A DNA stretch of 8,538 nucleotides from an uncultured Lachnospiraceae bacterium (lineage in GTDB: Bacteria; Bacillota; Clostridia; Lachnospirales; Lachnospiraceae), in contig CALWEE010000056.1 of assembly GCA_944376975.1 (NCBI GenBank), positions 1 to 8,538 on the forward strand. Direction: 5' to 3'. The translations under genes and the position numbers were made by a program. The notes under the pieces are model-generated. The model saw only the letters and a program-made list of their open reading frames with translations, searched no databases and was not told the origin of the DNA. Positions 1 to 7,594 of the stretch are shown one piece after another. The number at the start of each line of letters is the position of its first letter. Within the stretch, counting starts at the first letter, position 1.

Positions 1-1081
1 CCAGCTCTTTAATAACGGTGATGCCGGCCAGGGTCGTCAGCGGATTGGCGCTCAACGTGCCGCCCACTTTGACTTTATTTTCTGAAGCGGCGCTGACGCC
101 GGCGGCGAGCATGCTCATGATGTCTTTCCTTCCTCCGATGCCGCCGGAGCACCCGAATCCGCCTCCGATGATCTTTCCGAACACCGTCAGGTCCGGATGG
201 GTGCCGAATATCGCCTGCGCGCCGCCCATGCCCAGCCGGAAGCCGGTGACCACTTCGTCGTAGATGAGAAGCATGCCGTATTTGTCACAGAGTTCTCTGG
301 CCGCTGTATGGTACGCCTTTGTTGTCGGAACCGCGCCGCTGTCCTGACCTACAGCTTCCATGATGAAGGCAGCCACGCCGCCGTCATCCTGATACTTCAG
401 GATCGTCTCTTCCAATGCTTCCACGTCGTTGATCGGTACGCAGTGGGTATTCTGGAAACAATCCAGCGGAATACCGTTGAGCATACCGTTCTCCACCGGC
501 TTATTATTATAGACCAGCTGATCGCTCCATCCGTGATAGCCGCCCAGGAAACGGATGATGTGTTTCTTTCCCGTATAGGCCCGCGCCAGGCGGATCGCTA
601 TGATGTCCGCTTCTGTCCCGCTTCCCAGCGACCGGAACATTTCGATCGAAGGCATGTATTTATGGATCAGTTCCGCCAGCTCTCTTTCATAAGGGCTGTA
701 AAGGCCGGTCAGGGAAGAATTCTCCATGATCTGCTTGACCGCCGCGTCCCGCACTGCCGGATAATTATTGCCCAGTATGATCGGTCCTCCGGCGCACAGG
801 AAGTCGATATAGCGGTTCCCGTCGATGTCATATAAGTAGGGTCCTTCTGCCTTGGTCACGGCCAACGGAAACGGATGGTTGTTTGCCAGGTTATGCTGGA
901 TACCGCCCGGTATCACGTCTTTGGCTTTGGCTGTCTCCACCTTGGAAGCGGCGCACTTGGTATCAAAATGGCGGATGTACCTGTCTATGGCGCTCCGTTT
1001 CAAATGCTTCCGATGCTTCATCAATTCCCCCGCCTGAGCGTGGATCGACGCGTAATCATATTCGTTCAGTAATTTAGACAT
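1..1081 (-). CDS. Class III (HemL-like) PLP-dependent aminotransferase, C-terminus cut by window edge
   Basis: My translation from the ATG at 1081 stays open for 360 residues to the left edge, so the C-terminus is missing. The fold is aminotransferase class III, closest in motifs to glutamate-1-semialdehyde aminomutase: IPGGIQHN near residue 57, YLYDIDGNRYIDF near 82, SGTEA at 154-158, GYHGW near 181, YDEVVTGFR at 274-282 (Asp275 would bind the pyridine nitrogen) and FGKIIGGG, with Lys303 as the likely Schiff-base lysine, then GTLSANPL near 341. The enzyme is cytosolic and moves or relocates an amino group using PLP. Family members usually read NSGTEA and GTLSGNPL, so the G and A variants here, and about 55 extra N-terminal residues, argue against plain heme-pathway HemL. 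The start is supported by GGAGAAAGGGG (1090-1100), 8 nt upstream, and by its own promoter. The substrate is unknown; a beta- or omega-amino acid aminotransferase is equally possible. Confidence 0.85.
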   Translation of the reverse strand, partial: MSKLLNEYDYASIHAQAGELMKHRKHLKRSAIDRYIRHFDTKCAASKVETAKAKDVIPGGIQHNLANNHPFPLAVTKAEGPYLYDIDGNRYIDFLCAGGPIILGNNYPAVRDAAVKQIMENSSLTGLYSPYERELAELIHKYMPSIEMFRSLGSGTEADIIAIRLARAYTGKKHIIRFLGGYHGWSDQLVYNNKPVENGMLNGIPLDCFQNTHCVPINDVEALEETILKYQDDGGVAAFIMEAVGQDSGAVPTTKAYHTAARELCDKYGMLLIYDEVVTGFRLGMGGAQAIFGTHPDLTVFGKIIGGGFGCSGGIGGRKDIMSMLAAGVSAASENKVKVGGTLSANPLTTLAGITVIKEL

Positions 1082-1171
1082 GTTGTATACCCCTTTCTCC
1101 GTCTATTTGTGTTGTGTTATATGGTTTTTTGTTGCAATTCGTGTAGTATCTTGATGTAATCTATTTATTTT

Positions 1172-1200
1172 AATATACATCTTTATTTTTGTATTGTCAA
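1172..1200 (-). promoter_or_regulatory. Sigma-70 type promoter for the class III aminotransferase
   Basis: On the minus strand a perfect TTGACA (1200-1195) is followed after exactly 17 nt by TATATT (1177-1172), matching five of six bases of the -10 consensus. Transcription would begin near 1165, giving an AT-rich, apparently unstructured leader of about 84 nt before the ATG at 1081. I see no riboswitch-like folding in that leader. The promoter lies in the gap after the glucosidase operon's hairpin, so the aminotransferase is probably a separate transcription unit. Confidence 0.75.
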
Positions 1201-1246
1201 CTATAATTATACTCTAGTTTATATTTTGATAAATCGTTTGTATTGT
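1188..1246 (-). repeat. Ten-base direct repeat ACAATACAAA flanking the aminotransferase promoter
   Basis: On the minus strand ACAATACAAA occurs at 1246-1237 and again at 1197-1188, with starts 49 bp apart. The downstream copy overlaps the end of the -35 hexamer and the upstream copy sits about 50 bp further upstream. The placement would suit paired operator half-sites for a repressor that occludes the -35 region or loops DNA. The region is very AT-rich, so chance repetition is possible; no regulator is identified. Confidence 0.3.
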
Positions 1247-1274
1247 GTGAATTTTTCTGAATTTTTGCAAACAG

Positions 1275-1306
1275 AAGCAGGGCCGCCCATAAGGGCAGCC
1301 CCGCTT
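1275..1306 (-). terminator. Hairpin closing the licT-PTS-glucosidase operon
   Basis: Nine bases after the glucosidase stop, a 14-bp stem (AAGCGGGGCTGCCC with GGGCGGCCCTGCTT on the minus strand, two G-U wobbles) encloses the 4-base loop TTAT. The minus-strand tail after the stem (CTGTTTGC) is a poor U-tract, while the plus-strand tail is TTTT counting the last two stem bases, so termination may be bidirectional and imperfect. Position right after the last operon gene and before a new promoter supports the terminator call. Confidence 0.65.
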
Positions 1307-1315
1307 TTGAGGTCA

Positions 1316-3311
<1,996 letters not shown>

Positions 3312-3314
3312 CCT

Positions 3315-4703
3315 TTATTTTCCTTCTTTCCCATTATAAAGAAACAGCGTGACCAAAAAGGATACCGCGAAGGAAACGGCAACGCCGGCTATGATGGCGA
3401 ACATGGTCTGCTCAAAAATAACAACGCCCAGGATACTGGAATAACCCATGCTGAACGCTTTCGCTCCCATGAATCCGGCTACCGCGCCGCCGGCAAGCCC
3501 GCCAAGCACCAGTCCGATCATCGGTTTTCTGAGGCGCAGGTTCACGCCGTAAAGAGCAGGTTCCGATACGCCGGAGACAACAGCGCCGATCCCGGCTGAA
3601 AGCGCCGCCGTACGCAGGTCTTTATCTTTTGTCCGTACCGCCACGGCCAGACAGGAACCGCCTTCCGAAATATTATGCAAGATCCATCCCGGACGGAATA
3701 CGTTGTCGTATCCCATTCTTGCCAGTAATTCCGTCATAGGCGCTACCATGAGCATATTTACGCCCATCATAACGAGGAAAGGATGCGCTGCCGCGATAAT
3801 GCCCGGCGCGAATCCGCCTACATGCGCCTGTATCCACACGATGCCGGCCACGATCCAGGAACCAACGACCGCTCCCGCGGGACCGAGTATAAGTACCGTC
3901 AGCGGGAATCCGATCAGGAAAACGCAAAGCGGAGCAAATACGGATCTTAACATTCCCGGTATGACGCGATAGAAAAACTTCTCCAGATAAGCAACCAGGA
4001 CAGCCGAAAAGATACCCGGCAGAAGCGTGCTCCCGTAAGTCGTCAGATAGACCGGAAGCCCCAGCATCGTCACCGATTCGCCGGCGCCCATCATCGTCAC
4101 AAAATTGGGATACAACAGCGCCGCTGCCATGGCGATGGAAAACGCCGGGTTGGCTTTCAGCACCCGGGATGTACCGTACGCCACCAGGATGGGCATGAAA
4201 TAAAAGGGCGCCTGGGACATAAAATCAAACAGCTGATATGTAGAACTTTCCGCCGCTGCCGGGGCAAAATAGCTGACGAGCGAAAGTACGACCCGAAGCA
4301 TACCGGCGCCATAAACAACCGTGATGAACGGCGTCATCGCCTGACCCATAAAAAGGATCATCTTGCTGAAATAATATTTAAAATCCTTTTTTTCACTGCT
4401 TTTTATCAGATCTTCATCCAGATTCTCATCAATGGCGTCTTCTGTCTCGACCGGATAATTTTTGACGATATAGTCATAAACATTGAACAAATGCTCTCCA
4501 AGGATGATCTGATACTGTCCGTTTCCCTGAACAACCCCCAGAACACCGGGAAACTTTTTGATCGCTTCATCATTGCATATCTTCCGATCATGCAGATAAA
4601 ATCTCAGCCGTGTCACGCAATGCGTCACCGACTTGACATTTTTCTCACCGCCAATATTCGCCATGATCTTTTCCGATAAATCTTTATAATCGATTTTTGC
4701 CAT
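3315..4703 (-). CDS. PTS beta-glucoside-specific EIIBC permease
   Basis: This 462-residue membrane protein imports a beta-glucoside and phosphorylates it at C6 during uptake. The N-terminal EIIB domain (about 1-85) carries the phosphorylated cysteine, Cys29, in THCVTRLRF, with FPGVLGVVQGNGQYQIILG at 51-69 typical of the domain. A charged linker (about 86-108) leads to a hydrophobic EIIC domain (about 110-455) with around ten membrane segments, including the conserved AAHPFLVMMGVNM (305-317) and GVSEPALYGVNLR (378-390). This matches the BglF/BglP family lacking its C-terminal EIIA domain, supplied by the next gene. The ATG is preceded by GGAGGG (4710-4715) at 6 nt, in the 14-nt gap after licT. 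The order licT, EIIBC, EIIA, glucosidase favours an aryl- or alkyl-beta-glucoside or cellobiose-like substrate; N-acetylmuramate or sucrose permeases share the architecture but are less likely here. Confidence 0.93.
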   Translation of the reverse strand: MAKIDYKDLSEKIMANIGGEKNVKSVTHCVTRLRFYLHDRKICNDEAIKKFPGVLGVVQGNGQYQIILGEHLFNVYDYIVKNYPVETEDAIDENLDEDLIKSSEKKDFKYYFSKMILFMGQAMTPFITVVYGAGMLRVVLSLVSYFAPAAAESSTYQLFDFMSQAPFYFMPILVAYGTSRVLKANPAFSIAMAAALLYPNFVTMMGAGESVTMLGLPVYLTTYGSTLLPGIFSAVLVAYLEKFFYRVIPGMLRSVFAPLCVFLIGFPLTVLILGPAGAVVGSWIVAGIVWIQAHVGGFAPGIIAAAHPFLVMMGVNMLMVAPMTELLARMGYDNVFRPGWILHNISEGGSCLAVAVRTKDKDLRTAALSAGIGAVVSGVSEPALYGVNLRLRKPMIGLVLGGLAGGAVAGFMGAKAFSMGYSSILGVVIFEQTMFAIIAGVAVSFAVSFLVTLFLYNGKEGK

Positions 4704-4717
4704 ATGGATCCCTCCGT

Positions 4718-5584
4718 CTAGTTTTTTGTCGTTTCATACAGGCGTACAATATGGAGCATAAGGTATATGCAATCCTCGTCGCTGCACATGTAATTGAATT
4801 TTTTCACGATATAGTCGGAAATCTTCCGGACACATCCGATCGCGTCTGTATATTCCGTTCGGATCTGATCGAGTAAAAATTCCATGCCCGGCACACCCTG
4901 TACAACCTGATGCGATAAAATATTTTTAAGAAAAAATTTTAAATGGATGATAAACCTGGAATAAGTAAGGGAGTCTTCATCCAACGTGACTTTCATATGA
5001 TCTTCCACGATCTTTACGATATCTGAAACCGCTTTCATGATCGCCAACGTTTGATGATTGGACTTATTCTCTGTCGCCGTGATCAGATGAAACGCGATGG
5101 ATGTCGCTTCCTCTTTCGGAAGGGTGATACCAAATCTTTCATTGATCATCTTGACAGCGTCCTGACCAACCTGATATTCCTCTTTGTAGAAACGCTTGAC
5201 TTCTTCATTGACCAGTTTCGGCGCCTCATTTCCCCGTTGGTACTGGATCATGCTGAAATTGATATGATCCGCCAGACTGATCAGCAGATTGACATTGAAT
5301 GTACCTTTAAGATGTTCCTGCGCGTGATCGATGATCTTCTGCGCTGTCTCGATCACTTCAAAAGGCACTTCTTCAAACAGTGTGAACACGCCGCTGCCCG
5401 CTTGATCGACCAGCACGTAGGTTTTCATGATCTCATCCGGATAGACCGGCTGGTTTTTGTTCTTGCGAAATCCCAATCCTTTCCCGATAGCGACAACTTC
5501 CCGGCCGCGGAAGTCTTTCGCTATCACGATATTGTTATTCACAACCTTATCAACGATCAGGACCTGTCCACGATCTTTTCCCAT
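4718..5584 (-). CDS. licT: LicT/BglG-family transcriptional antiterminator
   Basis: A 288-residue RNA-binding regulator. The N-terminal CAT domain (about 1-57, with VDKVVNNNIVIAKDFRGREVV) would bind the RAT hairpin in nascent RNA and block formation of the leader terminator. Two PTS regulation domains follow. PRD1 (about 70-175) has His107 in SLADHI and His166 in IAFHLI; PRD2 (about 180-285) has His214 in FIIHLKFF and His278 in LMLHIVR, matching the four regulatory histidines of LicT and BglG. In the family, EII-dependent phosphorylation of PRD1 inactivates the protein when substrate is absent, and HPr-dependent phosphorylation of PRD2 activates it when preferred sugars are scarce. I chose the ATG at 5584, giving a normal family length, because AAGGAGGG lies 6 nt upstream; the upstream in-frame start at 5674 falls in the leader terminator. 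It is the first gene of the operon it appears to control. Confidence 0.93.
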   Translation of the reverse strand: MGKDRGQVLIVDKVVNNNIVIAKDFRGREVVAIGKGLGFRKNKNQPVYPDEIMKTYVLVDQAGSGVFTLFEEVPFEVIETAQKIIDHAQEHLKGTFNVNLLISLADHINFSMIQYQRGNEAPKLVNEEVKRFYKEEYQVGQDAVKMINERFGITLPKEEATSIAFHLITATENKSNHQTLAIMKAVSDIVKIVEDHMKVTLDEDSLTYSRFIIHLKFFLKNILSHQVVQGVPGMEFLLDQIRTEYTDAIGCVRKISDYIVKKFNYMCSDEDCIYLMLHIVRLYETTKN

Positions 5585-5590
5585 CTTTTT

Positions 5591-5598
5591 CCCTCCTT
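5591..5598 (-). promoter_or_regulatory. Ribosome binding site fixing the licT start
   Basis: AAGGAGGG on the minus strand lies 6 nt before the ATG at 5584. It decides between this start and the in-frame upstream start at 5674, which would add 30 residues (beginning MPFFVRSRHKK) not seen in the family and would begin at the base of the terminator stem. Confidence 0.85.
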
Positions 5599-5662
5599 CC
5601 CCGAACAGGAACATATATGTTTGATTTCTCCATACCATCCCCTTTTTATGCCGACTGCGCAC

Positions 5663-5723
5663 AAAAAAAGGCAAACCCTATACACGGCCGCTGTCTCTAA
5701 CAGCCGTATCATAGAATTTGCCT
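5663..5723 (-). terminator. Intrinsic leader terminator overlapping the RAT site
   Basis: On the minus strand AGGCAAATTCTAT (5723-5711) pairs with the arm that reads ATAGGGTTTGCCT (5681-5669), including two G-U pairs. The stem continues above, with one bulged A, through ACGGC/GCCGT-type pairs to a small loop around 5700-5690. Seven U residues (5669-5663) follow directly. This is a strong rho-independent terminator about 80 nt ahead of licT. Its 5' arm starts inside the 3' part of the RAT, so RAT and terminator cannot form together: the classical bgl/lic attenuation arrangement. Confidence 0.9.
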
Positions 5724-5749
5724 TAATAGCTTAGATTAAGTAACAAGCC
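5714..5749 (-). promoter_or_regulatory. RAT (ribonucleic antiterminator) site for LicT
   Basis: On the minus strand the element reads GGCTTGTTACT at 5749-5739 and AGGCAAATTC at 5723-5714. These match the LicT/BglG RAT consensus (GGATTGTTACTG ... GGCAAAACC) with several changes. The topology is kept: a lower stem of G5749-C5714 and G5748-U5715, a C-U mismatch in place of the usual A-A, then two U-A pairs (5746-5717, 5745-5718); an internal loop; and a 6-bp upper stem CTTAAT/ATTAAG (5740-5735 with 5727-5722) closing a 7-nt loop. LicT binding would stabilise this fold and prevent the terminator at 5723-5663. Confidence 0.88.
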
Positions 5750-5787
5750 TATATATTTCTGTTCTGAAATTTATTTTCTTAGGCAGT

Positions 5788-5816
5788 ATAATAATACAAA
5801 ACAGTTTCCTTGTCAA
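5788..5816 (-). promoter_or_regulatory. Sigma-70 type promoter of the licT operon
   Basis: On the minus strand a perfect TTGACA (5816-5811) is followed after 17 nt by TATTAT (5793-5788), five of six matches to the -10 consensus. Transcription would begin near 5781, about 30 nt before the RAT, giving a leader of roughly 195 nt before the licT ATG. This strength fits a system in which initiation is frequent and control is exerted by attenuation. I saw no convincing CcpA cre site in or near it. Confidence 0.8.
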
Positions 5817-5831
5817 TACTTTTTATATTTT

Positions 5832-5854
5832 TGACAAAACATATATTTTGTCCA
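5832..5854. repeat. Palindrome upstream of the licT promoter
   Basis: GACAAAA (5833-5839) and TTTTGTC (5846-5852) form an inverted repeat around a 6-base AT spacer, with outer flanking bases T and A that could also pair. It lies about 17 bp upstream of the licT -35 hexamer, centred near -60, and 28 bp after the stop of the DUF1653 gene. No U-tract follows on the minus strand, so it is a poor terminator for that gene; on the plus strand a run of seven T begins six bases beyond the arm. An operator for an activator or repressor is a reasonable alternative. Confidence 0.4.
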
Positions 5855-5879
5855 TTCTTTTTTTGTGCATTTTGCCCAA

Positions 5880-6326
5880 TCAGATCTTCTCGAATCGAAA
5901 ACGCTGCTTTACATCCGGATATTTTTCCCGGTCCACTTCGCTCATGAACATGTCATAGGGCCGGGCGCACACCTTAAACGGCGCGTACAGCGCCTGATAA
6001 ATGACCAGTCTTTCGCCGGTTTCCGTATGTCGGGCAAAGGCCAGCACTTTGTACAGATATTCCGATGTGGCCGGCGACACCCACTCCCTTTTAAAATGGC
6101 GCGCGATATCGCCCACCCGGATATCCCGCCCGGGCACGTCTTTTTCTTCGGGCTCCGGCTCCGTATCCAGCTCCATATATTCCTCTTTATCCAGAGAGAC
6201 CGGCACGCCGGTCTTTCCGGTGATGTGGACGCCGCCATACCAGACGCCTTCGATCTGGAAAATATCGCCCACGTCATATTCCCGGCTCCACTCATCCTTT
6301 TTCTTTATAACTCTTATCCTGCCCAA
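5880..6326 (-). CDS. DUF1653 domain protein with N-terminal extension
   Basis: A 148-residue, soluble, probably cytosolic protein of unknown function. Residues about 74-148 match the DUF1653 pattern I recall: an ARHFK start, YLYKVLAFARHTETGERLVIYQALY (90-114), ARPYDMFMSEV (121-131) and a final RFRFEKI. An N-terminal part (about 17-53, DVGDIFQIEGVWYGG then TGVPVSLDKEEY) is separated by an acidic, proline-containing linker (TEPEPEEKD, 55-63), so two small domains are likely. The start is TTG at 6326, chosen because AGGAGGG (6334-6340) lies 7 nt upstream and no in-frame ATG is near. It follows the YkvI-like transporter gene by 65 nt with a hairpin between them, and no clear promoter of its own is visible. 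Neighbours give no firm hint of function; DUF1653 proteins are widespread and uncharacterised. Confidence 0.8.
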   Translation of the reverse strand: MGRIRVIKKKDEWSREYDVGDIFQIEGVWYGGVHITGKTGVPVSLDKEEYMELDTEPEPEEKDVPGRDIRVGDIARHFKREWVSPATSEYLYKVLAFARHTETGERLVIYQALYAPFKVCARPYDMFMSEVDREKYPDVKQRFRFEKI

Positions 6327-6333
6327 TGAAATA

Positions 6334-6340
6334 CCCTCCT
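6334..6340 (-). promoter_or_regulatory. Ribosome binding site for the TTG-initiated DUF1653 gene
   Basis: AGGAGGG on the minus strand sits 7 nt upstream of the TTG at 6326. This near-consensus site is the main reason for accepting a non-ATG start. Confidence 0.75.
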
Positions 6341-6350
6341 GACACGATCC

Positions 6351-6374
6351 AGGGGCCGCCTTGAGGCAGCCCCT
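6351..6374. terminator. GC-rich hairpin after the YkvI-like transporter gene
   Basis: AGGGGCCGCC (6351-6360) and GGCAGCCCCT (6365-6374) on the plus strand form a 10-bp stem with one G-U pair and a TTGA loop. A T-rich tail (TTATTTTA) follows on the plus strand only; on the minus strand the stem is followed by GGATCG. It sits 17 bases after the transporter stop and 24 bases before the DUF1653 start. It could partly terminate or stabilise the transporter mRNA, or stop antisense transcripts entering from the left. Its core resembles the hairpin at 1275-1306. Confidence 0.5.
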
Positions 6375-6391
6375 TTATTTTACAACTCACT

Positions 6392-7570
6392 TTAAATATC
6401 TTTAAACCGGAAGCGGATCATACGGATCACGAACGGTATGAACAAGGTGATCAGGGAAGCGTATCCCAGATACGAATAACCCTTGCTTACGACCGTCATC
6501 AGGCCGAACTGGGCAATGGCAAAAGCAAGGAACGTAAAGATCAGCGTGAAAACCGCGTTCCGCGCCAGATGGCCGCTCTTTTTCTTCTCAGGCGAGTCGA
6601 TACGCCGTTCCACCGCGTTGACGCACCGGGTAACGATACCGGAGATCATATTGACCGCTGTGGAAATGGCTCCCAGGATGATCAGCAGGGAAATGATCGG
6701 CGTCAGCACGCCGGCGCCCACGCCGTTCTGCACAAGGACCAGCATGGGAACGGACGCTGTCGCCAGTTCCGCCACATAGGAAACAGCCAGAAGGCCAATG
6801 ATGGAAAGCTCCATGGCAAAAAAGTTGCAGATGAACATACCGACTGCCGCCTTATTGATCTGCTTCGGATCGGTGACCGGTTCCACATGCTGGTACATAA
6901 CGGAAACCGACGCCAGCTGGAAGAAGAAATAAAGGACAGCGGACCAGAGGGCCGGGCCGAACGCGCCGGACTCTTTGGAAAGGACCGTCATCTCGCCGCC
7001 GGCCATGCGTCCCGCGCCTTCCACGATGGAATCCCACTGGGCGATGATATTCGGCACAAGGACAACGATCAGGCCGATGATGATCAGCACGCTCAACGTG
7101 GACGCGCATTTTCTTACCACTTCCGTTCCGAACAGGGCGATCAGGAAGATGAAGGCCGCCACGATGACCGTACATAACCAGTAAGGTATATTGAACAACG
7201 TGCTGATCGTGGAACCGCCGGTGGCAAATGCCGCTGCCGACGCGGTACCGATCATGATCAGGTAACAGATCTCATAAAGGTTGGACATGACATGGCGGGT
7301 CTTTCCATACACGCTGTCTGAAAAGCTCCGGTAATCATAGGTTTTGTGCTTATACGCGTAGCGCATGCCATACCAGAAAAATATGGAATACAGCCCCTGG
7401 GTCAGGATCGGAAGGAACAGGCACCAGATGCCGTAATTGATAAAATACTGATAGATCTGGGCGCCGGAGGCGAAGCCTCCGCCAAACTGAGTCGTAAACG
7501 CCACGAACGCCATACCCATGACCAGCGGCATTTTATTCTTGTCAACAAGAAGCGATCTTTTATTGCTCAT
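6392..7570 (-). CDS. YkvI-like membrane transporter (LeuT-fold/APC-type family)
   Basis: A 392-residue, strongly hydrophobic inner-membrane protein with about ten to eleven predicted spanning segments (roughly 15-40, 46-70, 97-120, 130-150, 158-176, 205-226, 240-264, 270-285, 288-312, 336-355 and 358-383). The first segment carries FGGGFASGAQIYQYFINYG (29-47), which matches the broken first helix typical of the uncharacterised YkvI (COG3949) family, distantly related to LeuT-fold amino-acid and cation symporters. The substrate is unknown. Its gene starts 24 nt after the FAD-linked oxidase gene, so the two are probably co-transcribed, and the transporter may import that enzyme's substrate, for example a 2-hydroxy acid or a related organic or amino acid. 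The ATG at 7570 is preceded by AAGGGAG at 9 nt; another ATG 9 nt upstream is out of frame and stops after five codons. Confidence 0.85.
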   Translation of the reverse strand: MSNKRSLLVDKNKMPLVMGMAFVAFTTQFGGGFASGAQIYQYFINYGIWCLFLPILTQGLYSIFFWYGMRYAYKHKTYDYRSFSDSVYGKTRHVMSNLYEICYLIMIGTASAAAFATGGSTISTLFNIPYWLCTVIVAAFIFLIALFGTEVVRKCASTLSVLIIIGLIVVLVPNIIAQWDSIVEGAGRMAGGEMTVLSKESGAFGPALWSAVLYFFFQLASVSVMYQHVEPVTDPKQINKAAVGMFICNFFAMELSIIGLLAVSYVAELATASVPMLVLVQNGVGAGVLTPIISLLIILGAISTAVNMISGIVTRCVNAVERRIDSPEKKKSGHLARNAVFTLIFTFLAFAIAQFGLMTVVSKGYSYLGYASLITLFIPFVIRMIRFRFKDI

Positions 7571-7594
7571 TTTTCATAACTCCCTTAATCTCTT

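Noticed and set aside
1082..1165. Riboswitch or T-box in the aminotransferase leader
   Set aside because: The leader of about 84 nt is AT-rich, with no substantial stem or terminator visible.
1201..1274. Second minus-strand TATAAT (in GAGTATAATTATAG) upstream of the aminotransferase promoter
   Set aside because: No acceptable -35 lies 16-18 nt upstream, and the region is so AT-rich that TATAAT-like words are expected by chance.
5585..5674. Longer form of LicT starting at 5674
   Set aside because: The start codon would fall at the base of the leader terminator, the 30 extra residues do not match the family's N-terminus, and the ATG at 5584 has a strong ribosome site 6 nt upstream.
5740..5860. 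CcpA cre site in the licT control region
   Set aside because: I looked for the TG...CG...CA type palindrome expected for catabolite repression of such operons and found none that keeps the central CG.
5821..5879. Possible plus-strand promoter beginning with TTGACA at 5831-5836
   Set aside because: At 17-nt spacing the -10 position reads ATTCTT, a poor match, and no plus-strand gene follows.
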